Positions 16,849 through 22,898 of a stretch of 22,898 nucleotides of DNA are shown here, in pieces; within the stretch, counting starts at the first letter, position 1, and each line of letters starts with the position of its first letter. This stretch comes from Zygnema circumcarinatum (Eukaryota; Streptophyta; Zygnematophyceae; Zygnematales; Zygnemataceae). A model generated the notes under the pieces. The model saw nothing but the letters and a program-made list of their open reading frames with translations. It was not told where the DNA came from and made no database searches. The position numbers were made by a program, and so were the translations under genes. Location: NCBI GenBank assembly GCA_037447605.1, contig CM074810.1, forward strand, positions 316,070 to 338,967. The letters run 5' to 3'.

Positions 16849-17833
16849 GTGTTATTTCCACCCCTTTTTTGGGTCAAAACACCCCTTCCCGGCCGGGCAG
16901 ATTTCCAAAAGGATTAAAAACGGAAAATGCTTTTTTCACACCTTTTTGGAATCGACATCCACCTTCTTCCGTCGGCAGATTTTATTTTTGCTAAACAAGG
17001 AAAATGATATCCCGTCACTCCATTTTGAATATCCCGCCTCCCTGAATTTTTTTTTGAGGGAAAAAAATATCGGCCTGCCCGAATCCGCTCGGAGCGGAAG
17101 ATCCGTCCGCCAAGAGATCGTTCGCGGGTGTCCGCCCTTCACACGTGCGTATCAATCGCAGCTGTCAATTCCCTCGCAGATCGCACCATGGCAGATCACC
17201 GTTCGATCTGCAGCCGGGCTCGATCCCAGCGAATGACAAGCGCCCACGTGTTCCGTCAAAGCCGTCTCGCACGTGCGAGCGCGCACGTCCCTCGGCCCGA
17301 GATCTCGCCACTGTCAGCTGCTCGCCAATCAACATTTGCCACGTGTTATACCATTGACGTGGCGAATTGTGATTGGCACATGTTCTCAATTTGTTATGAA
17401 ATTTTGCGTTTCCTCGAAATTGAGACCGTATGACGTTTGTAAGGACCCACTTTTGAGACGGCTTTGGCGGGATACGAATCAGATGGTGATCTGCCGTGTT
17501 GATATCTGCGAGTGAATCGACGGCTGCGATTGACCACACTTGTGAAGGACGGACACCCGCGAACGATCTCTTGGCGGACGGATCTCCGCTCCGAGCGGAT
17601 TCGGGCAGGCCGATATTTTTTTCCCTCAAAAAAAAATTCAGGGAGGCGGGATATTCAAAATGGGGTGACGGGGTATCATTTTCCTTGTTTAGCAAAAATA
17701 AAATCTGCCGACGGAAGAAGGTGGATATGATTCCAAAAGGGTGTGAAAAATGCATTTTCCGTTTTTAATCCTTTTAGAAATCTGCCCGGCCGGGAAGGGG
17801 TGTTTTGACCCAAAAAAGGGGTGGAAATAACAC
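16849..17833. mobile_element. Foldback / long-TIR non-autonomous element, 985 bp, flanked by TA
   Basis: The left end GTGTTATTTCCACCCC is matched in reverse complement by GGGGTGGAAATAACAC at the right end. TA stands at 16847-16848 and 17834-17835, fitting a TA target duplication as in Tc1/mariner-type elements. The inverted arms run about 290 bp with only a handful of mismatches (by eye about 97% alike), then another ~75 bp at lower similarity. The central ~255 bp (about 17215-17470) is unique. No transposase is recognisable; frames that span the arms are chance. The element lies about 445 bp upstream of the PPO start. Near-identical arms suggest recent insertion or ongoing conversion between arms. 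Confidence 0.85.
17240..17380. promoter_or_regulatory. G-box and CCAAT composite in the centre of the foldback element
   Basis: CACGTG occurs within CCCACGTGTT (about 17245), within the 14-bp perfect palindrome CTCGCACGTGCGAG (17266-17279) and at 17340-17345. ACGTGGC is at 17357-17363. GCCAATCA (17324-17331) and its exact reverse complement TGATTGGC (17370-17377) flank the last two. This looks like a compact bZIP/bHLH plus NF-Y site cluster; activity is inferred. Confidence 0.45.
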
Positions 17834-17836
17834 TAC

Positions 17837-18260
17837 TCTTGACTTATTGCAACCGAATGCGGCCAAACAGCGCCGCAGGGTTACGTGGCGTCTAAGGATT
17901 GGTCCTTCCCATCCTTTTGAAATACGGCATGAACGGTCCGTGGTCGGTCGGCCCATAGGTATTTTGGCCGCTTTTGATTGTGGAGGGCTGATCCCGCCAC
18001 GTGGCAGCCCTACTGGCCCATTTTCGGCCGCTTATCCTGAGCCGAGTCGCTGACTCTATGTTTTGTTGTTTTCTGGTCGTAAGGACGGCGTGGCGAGTGC
18101 TGATTGGACCGCGACGTGGCGGCGCGTGCGGAGGGGCCTTGCGGCGACACGACAGCGTGTGAACCGTACAATACTAACGGTACAGTAAAAGGGCCCTCAT
18201 ATTTTCCACCCTCGTAATTGCGTTTCCCAAGAAATTCGTCCTGATTTTGCCGAAACCACT
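17837..18260. other. Intergenic with scattered ACGTGGC motifs
   Basis: ACGTGGC words occur at about 17884, 17999 (as CCACGTGGC) and 18115. Nothing coding is recognised. Confidence 0.4.
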
Positions 18261-18520
18261 TTTTTGTACGGTAAGTCTAAGTTAGCCGTACCAATCGTAC
18301 ATGCCGTACTATCCGTATTAGCCGTACTAGCTGTACTGTACTACAGTAGCCGTTTCGGGATTCAGCAAAACTCACCGAATCTTCCGGGAAGATTCTTCCC
18401 GCTCGTGCCGCCGTAAGAGGCGCTCGCTCCTCTCCCCTCCTTCTTGACTTCGATACGACACGATACGATATGTTACGGTACGATACGGTACGACATGGTG
18501 CGGTACTGTACGTACGAAAA
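18261..18520 (+). repeat. TACG/GTAC-rich block
   Basis: Two dense parts (about 18266-18345 and 18448-18515) are made of GCCGTAC, TACGGTACG and ACGATACG words, partly as a 5-bp period of CGATA/CGGTA. They are separated by about 100 bp of ordinary sequence. This resembles the block at 11310-11395. Confidence 0.75.
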
Positions 18521-18734
18521 TACATGAACTCTAAACATAATACCGCCCGCCTATTATTGGTAACACGAACCCTATATTTGCAAATTCCAAGATTTTCGCC
18601 CCATATTTGCCAAAACCATGGCGAAAATACGAGGGCTGTCTACTGTATAAGGAATTCTGGAATTTCGTAAGCGATGGTCAAGGTCTGACTCCCCCTATTG
18701 CAGCGCAGCGGTGGTATCTGGTACAGCACAAGGC

Positions 18735-19215
18735 GGACCATTGGATCAACCATTGGAATGGGTCTGAACCGTCAGTTGGCGACCAAACCAACCATTGGAT
18801 TCAAAATGTCTGTCAACCATTGGTTCGGAACCAAGCTAGCCATTGTCAGTGCAACCATGCCAACCGTTGCCAATTGCTGCAAAAATTGGTTCGCGACCTA
18901 GCCAACCATTGCCGCTGGATGTCAACCATTGGATCAATAATTGCCAGATTGTCAATGCTTCGTCCGAAGTCTGTCAGTCGGAGTGGAATTTTTTCGCTTT
19001 CTTAGTACCGTAGTGGCTGCCAGCCATGAAATGCCTCCAATGGCTGGAAACCATTGGCGATGGTTGGGACCAATGGTTGGAACAATTGAAAAGCGGACAA
19101 GCCAACTCCTAGGAATCGTTGGAACGGGAAAATTGGACCATTGGATTGAACAATCGCCAACCATTGGCAATCGTTTAAACCCAACGGTTGAAAACTTGCA
19201 ACCAATGGGTGCTAC
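18735..19215 (+). repeat. CCATTGG/CCAATGG cluster
   Basis: About eleven CCATTGG or CCAATGG words with AACC or GGTT flanks are spread over 480 bp without a fixed period. It looks like a decayed relative of the arrays at 3980-4200 and 11061-11740. Each word contains CCAAT or its complement. Confidence 0.75.
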
Positions 19216-19425
19216 TTTCAGTCATATTTTTACTAGTCGTTTTCTCAGCCAAGCTCCTAACCAAATGTCAAGTGACTAATGGCGGGCTTTCTTCCACTTC
19301 GAGCTCAGCGCTGTGCTGCCGTGATTGCATTTGCAGCTAGCATTTAGGGTTTGCTGGAATCTACAGTATTAGGATTTGCTGGATGCTATTGTTGCTGCAG
19401 ACAATTAGGGTGCTGCAAACTATTA

Positions 19426-19522
19426 GGAGGGAGGGAGAGAGAGCGAGAGAGAGAGAGGGAGAGAGAGAGAGAGGGAGAGAGAGCGAGAGCAAGAGGGAGG
19501 GAGGGGGCGAGAGCGAGAGAAA
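19426..19522 (+). repeat. GA-rich 5' leader of the DNAJC25-like gene
   Basis: GGGAGGGAGAGAGAGCGAGAGA-type purine sequence that stops 14 nt before the start codon at 19537. It may act as a GAGA-type promoter element or lie in the 5' UTR. Confidence 0.8.
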
Positions 19523-19536
19523 AGCCTTTTTTGAAG

Positions 19537-22500
19537 ATGGGTAGGATTCCGAGTTCCTGCATGCTGCAGCTCCTGGTTGTTGCAGCCATGGCGGTTTCAG
19601 CAACCGCTATCTGGTGTGATACTGAAGACTGCTACGAAGTTTTAGGGTAAGATGATTCCTGCAAGCATCATTTTGCGTGCAAATTGTAGGAGAGTGTATG
19701 ATCTGTGCAGATTTTTTTGGGAATCTATAGTTATAATTTGAAGAGTAAGTGAAACGTTAGTGTAATAAGCACTGGAAGATCTGCTTAAGGAGAAGATGAT
19801 CACTGGCGTTTACTGGATGATCAGTGATTCATTCTGGAGGGAGCTCAACACCTGTGTATACGTTGAAGCTCCGAAACTTTTTGGAATGAGCTGACAATGT
19901 CAACACTGAAAATCCTGAAACAACAAACCCTAAAACCGTCTGATTTTAAGTTTGAATGTGTATTATTAATGTTCACTTCTGTTGCTGATCGTGTTCTCTT
20001 GTTAACGTTCGTAGATTTCTCAATTGTGGAGCATCCTGGTGATGATAGAAGGAAATAAAACGTGCTCTGGTGTGATGTTATGCAGAGTGCCGCCTACAGC
20101 CACATCGCAAGAGATCAAGAAGGCCTACTTCAAGCTCTCGATGAAATAGTATGATCAAAGACTTTTGAATTTTTTTAAGCTTGTTTGTGGAATGTTTTCT
20201 CGCAAAATTTGATGTGATAACGCTTTTGGTTGGCTAAGAACAAAGAGAGTCGTGCTAACGATGAATGAAAATGCTGCAAACCTCCTTTCTCTCTCTCTCA
20301 CTCTCTGTCTCTCTCGCCTCACTCCCTCTCGCCCCCCTCCCACTCTCACTCTCTCACTTTCACTCTCTCTCTCAACCCCCTCTCTCACACACTCTCTCTA
20401 TTTCCCTTCTTCTCCCTCACTCTGTCACTCTCTCTCGCTTGCCTTGTGTATAGTCATCCTGACAAGAATCCAGATCCTGAGGCACAATCAATTTTTTCCA
20501 AGATCGCCAATGCATACGAGGTAAGCCCAAATTGAGGAAGATAAAACCAATGCGAGATTTTGCAGCTGACAGGGAGCGATGTTCCGTATCGGCCTAAGGG
20601 CTCTCCTCCATCTCCCCCTCCCCTGCTCCTCTCTCTCACTCCCTTTCTTCCAATCCTCTCCTACTCTCTCCTTCTCCTTGTAGTGGTCCTTTCCCTCTCT
20701 CCCCATCCCTTAACAGATCCTTTTCTCTCACTTTTTTGCAGATTCTGTTTGACAAGGAGAAGCGTGAGCAGTATGACTACTTTCTCGCTCATCCTGAACA
20801 GGTGCACATTGGTACACATGTAAAATTAAACGTGAACATATACAGGTGGATTAACATGAATTGATATATAAGAAAACTGTAAAGTATATACATCCTTCAC
20901 GGTTTCTATGATACCCCTTTTTTCTTCTATGGAAGGCTCTGAGGCTGCCTCTGCTTTGCATGCTTTTGATTCTCATACATGCTTTTCGTTTTGAACCTTT
21001 TTGTTCCAGTACTTATACAACACTGCTCAGTATTATCGCACATACTATCAACCCAAAGCGGTGAGTTCTGCTTCCCAGAAAGTCATGCTTTTGACAAAGA
21101 ATTATACTTAACACTATTGTTGTCATAGTGTTATTGTAGTGTGCATATCCTTACAATTGTGGGGTTGGTGGGCGGGAGGCTGAGCAGGATTTGAGAGCAA
21201 TTCTTGTCGGGGTGCTGCTGCTCCTCTCCGCCTTCCAATACTTAAATGACTGGCTACGATATCATCAGGTAAAAAGCTCTTGTCTTTTCCTTTTTTTTTA
21301 GATGGAACAAGATATATAATGACTGAGAGAATAACTAACCCTACATAAGTACAACCAACTCAGCTGTTTGGCTTGCTCCCTGCCTGCTGTGTGAGCGAGC
21401 TGCAGGAAAAACGTAACATACGCAAAACCGAGAGAGGGAGAGAGAGAGAGAGGGGGACAGTGCGAGAGAGAGAGAGAGTGGGGGGGACAAAGTGCGAGGG
21501 AGAGAGAGAATAAGATACGCACGCGAACACTAAACAAGCCAATGAGAAACGTTAGAGGGGAGAGAAAGTTAACGGGCAGGGGACCATTATCAAGCCAGTG
21601 ATGATATCAAGGTAGAATGGATGGACCAATGACCAAGTTTAGGGAGGGTGAACTTAGAGGGGAAAATATTCCACTAGGAATCTAGAGAAGTCAGAAAGTT
21701 AAGAATGATAATTTGGGCTCCTGCAGGCCATAGAGCACGCCAAGCAAACTCCTGCTTACAAAAATCGACTCAAAGCAATGGAAGCGGAGAGGCTGGGCGG
21801 CAACTACAGTCGGAAAAAGGGCTCAAAGGGGAAGTTAAGGTACAATGGTTGACCATTGGCCAAAGGCCGACGGTTGATAAAAAAAAGAACGAAAGAAATC
21901 CTTTTCTCATCCCTCACTTTCCTTTCTCTCACTTCTTTTCGTTCGTTTCGTTTTTCCCTTCGCGTGATTTTATCTCATGCTCGCTCTTATTGATAGAATC
22001 ACCAATCATCGCCTCCATTTTTTTTCCCCATTTTGGTAGTTTCTATACTGTGTGGCTAGAGTTCATCGAAATATGAATAGAATGTCTCTCTCTCACTCTC
22101 TCTCTCACCCCCTCCCTCTTCCTCTCTCCCCCTCTCTCTTCCCCCTTCTCTCACTGCCTCTCTATCTCCCCCCCCCTCGCTCTCTCTCCCACTGTCTCTC
22201 CCCCTCCCGTCCTCCCTCCCTCTCTCGGTAATCTCCTGTTTCTCCTGTTTTTGACCAGGGGGGATGCACGTGAAGAGATGGAAAAAGAAGTGGAGCTGCA
22301 AATTCACGGCGCTGAAAAACCCGCCAGCTGGCGACTTGTGGGAGTCCGCTTCCTCCTTCTGCCCTTCACTCTCGGAAAGGTACGGAAAAAATCCTAAACC
22401 CTGATTTTGGGCACTCCAAGCTTTTTGAATTTCTAGTACTTTGAATGGCCTCCCGGTAGGAGATTAGACCCTACCGATCGCGTTTTTTCTGTGTACGGAC

Positions 22501-22667
22501 TTTCCTTGTTGAAAATGGTGGAATGGGCATGAAATTGCAGGTTTTGATGTGGGAGGTTCTATGGCTACACCGTTACTGGATGTTACGGTTACCGTACGCA
22601 TGGAACGACGCTGCCTACTTGACTCGAGTGTCGCTTGGCATGTTCTCCAAACAATGGCAAAGCATGG
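19537..22667 (+). CDS. DNAJC25: DNAJC25-like J-domain ER membrane protein (9 exons seen, 3' end beyond window)
   Basis: Model: join(19537..19646, 20086..20148, 20454..20520, 20742..20801, 21010..21060, 21188..21268, 21727..21839, 22259..22379, 22541..22667), phases consistent, 264 codons plus one base, then donor GTAATG. Residues 1-24 form a signal sequence (hydrophobic LLVVAAMAVSATA). The J-domain follows: DCYEVLGV (32-38), helix II EIKKAYFKLSMKY (46-58), HPD at 59-61 with DKNPDPEA, then YEILFDKEKREQYDY. After it come AHPEQ-YLYNTAQYYR and a membrane helix at about 120-138 (AILVGVLLLLSAFQYL). Next is a basic segment (AKQTPAYKNRLKAMEAERLGG) and a second hydrophobic part (VRFLLLPFTLGKVLMWEVLW) before LPYAWNDAAYLTR. 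Order and spacing match DNAJC25, a J-protein of the ER membrane thought to recruit luminal HSP70 (BiP). The intact HPD suggests an active co-chaperone. Confidence 0.93.
20282..20450 (+). repeat. CT-rich tract in DNAJC25 intron 2
   Basis: TCTCTC/CACTCTC sequence on the sense strand, leading into the acceptor TATAG at 20453. Confidence 0.85.
20600..20715 (+). repeat. CT-rich tract in DNAJC25 intron 3
   Basis: CTCTCC/TCCTCC sequence on the sense strand in intron 20521-20741. Confidence 0.85.
21428..21512 (+). repeat. GA-rich tract in DNAJC25 intron 6
   Basis: GAGAGAGG and GGGGGACA-type purine sequence, present twice (21428-21460 and 21463-21510). This is a sense-strand purine exception among the intron tracts. 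Confidence 0.85.
21841..21876 (+). repeat. Single CCATTGG/AATGGTT dyad in DNAJC25 intron 7
   Basis: ACAATGGTTGACCATTGG lies just after the donor at 21840. It resembles the intergenic dyad family and is the only such copy seen within an intron. Confidence 0.5.
22083..22230 (+). repeat. CT-rich tract in DNAJC25 intron 7
   Basis: CTCTCTCACCCCCTCCC-type sequence on the sense strand, shortly before the acceptor at 22258. Confidence 0.85.
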
Positions 22668-22671
22668 GTAA

Positions 22672-22898
22672 TGTCTCTCTCTCACTCTCACTCTCACCCT
22701 CTCTCGCCGCCATCTCCCCTTTCTCTCTCTCTCGTTCTGCTGCCCTTCCTTGCCTCTCTCCCTTGTCATCCTCGCCTCACCATACAGTTGTTCCCCTTTC
22801 CTCCCTCCCTTTCCATCCATGCCCATGCCCATCTTGTTTCTGAATGTCTCTCCCCTCATAAAGCCTTCCCCTCTTCTTCTTTTCCCTTCTAATTCTGC
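22672..22898 (+). repeat. Pyrimidine-rich start of DNAJC25 intron 9 (runs off the window)
   Basis: Directly after the donor at 22668 comes TCTCACTCTCACTCTCACC, then mixed CT-rich sequence to the window end. No acceptor for exon 10 is identified inside the window. Confidence 0.75.

Noticed and set aside
17165-17755. A 196-codon open frame on the minus strand through the foldback element, a possible transposase.
   Set aside because: It reads through the inverted arm and centre, has no DDE-type motif, and a related peptide is read from the other arm simply because the arms match.
16845-17837. The element ends read TAGTG...CACTA, suggesting a CACTA (En/Spm) transposon.
   Set aside because: CACTA elements have CACTA at the 5' end and TAGTG at the 3' end. 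Here the order is reversed and no 3-bp duplication is seen; a TA duplication with GTGTTATTTCC ends fits better.
1-22898. CRISPR array, tRNA or rRNA genes, or a viral insertion.
   Set aside because: The tandem arrays lack unique spacers between constant repeats, no tRNA cloverleaf or rRNA-like segment was noticed, and no viral or reverse-transcriptase motif was seen. The window is eukaryotic nuclear DNA.

Overview
The window looks like nuclear DNA of a streptophyte, that is a land plant or a charophyte alga. The genes have many introns with canonical GT-AG borders. Plant-type telomere-like motifs (TTTAGGG/AAACCCT) are scattered through introns and leaders. The gene content (F-box/kelch protein, phosphatidylglycerophosphate synthase with a transit-like N-terminus, secreted tyrosinase-type polyphenol oxidase, DNAJC25-type ER J-protein) fits a green-lineage plant. 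I cannot fix the genus. The non-coding DNA is unusually rich in simple sequence: pyrimidine or purine tracts sit in most long introns and in leaders.

Layout. (1) 1-548: GA-rich upstream region. (2) 610-3557 (+): three-exon F-box/kelch gene. (3) 3558-4477: intergenic, with CATG-rich sequence and a 22-bp CCATTGG array. (4) 4478-7758 (+): seven-exon CDP-alcohol phosphatidyltransferase (PGP synthase); its last intron is mostly pyrimidine. (5) 7759-9097: intergenic, with clustered G-boxes (CACGTG) followed by clustered CATGCA motifs. (6) 9098-9889 (+): single-exon ORF of 263 aa with no recognisable domain. (7) 9890-12284: a mosaic of motif-rich blocks (CATG, TGCGAC, a 42-bp array of hairpin dyads, GTAC). 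(8) 16402-12285 (-): eleven-exon tyrosinase/polyphenol oxidase with signal peptide. (9) 16403-19536: 3.1-kb head-to-head intergenic region holding a 985-bp foldback element flanked by TA, TACG-rich blocks and a CCATTGG cluster. (10) 19537-22667 (+, continues past the window): nine exons of a DNAJC25-like J-domain membrane protein.

I assembled the spliced models by hand. In each multi-exon gene every junction keeps the reading phase: 558 aa for F-box/kelch, 370 aa for PGP synthase, 658 aa for PPO, and 264 codons so far for DNAJC25. All four therefore look intact. They do not form a pathway; this is an ordinary gene neighbourhood.

The most unusual material is twofold. One part is the intergenic repeat modules, especially 17-nt dyads whose arms change in a compensated way. 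The other is the polyphenol oxidase, whose CuB site is split by a Cys-rich insertion of about 110 residues.
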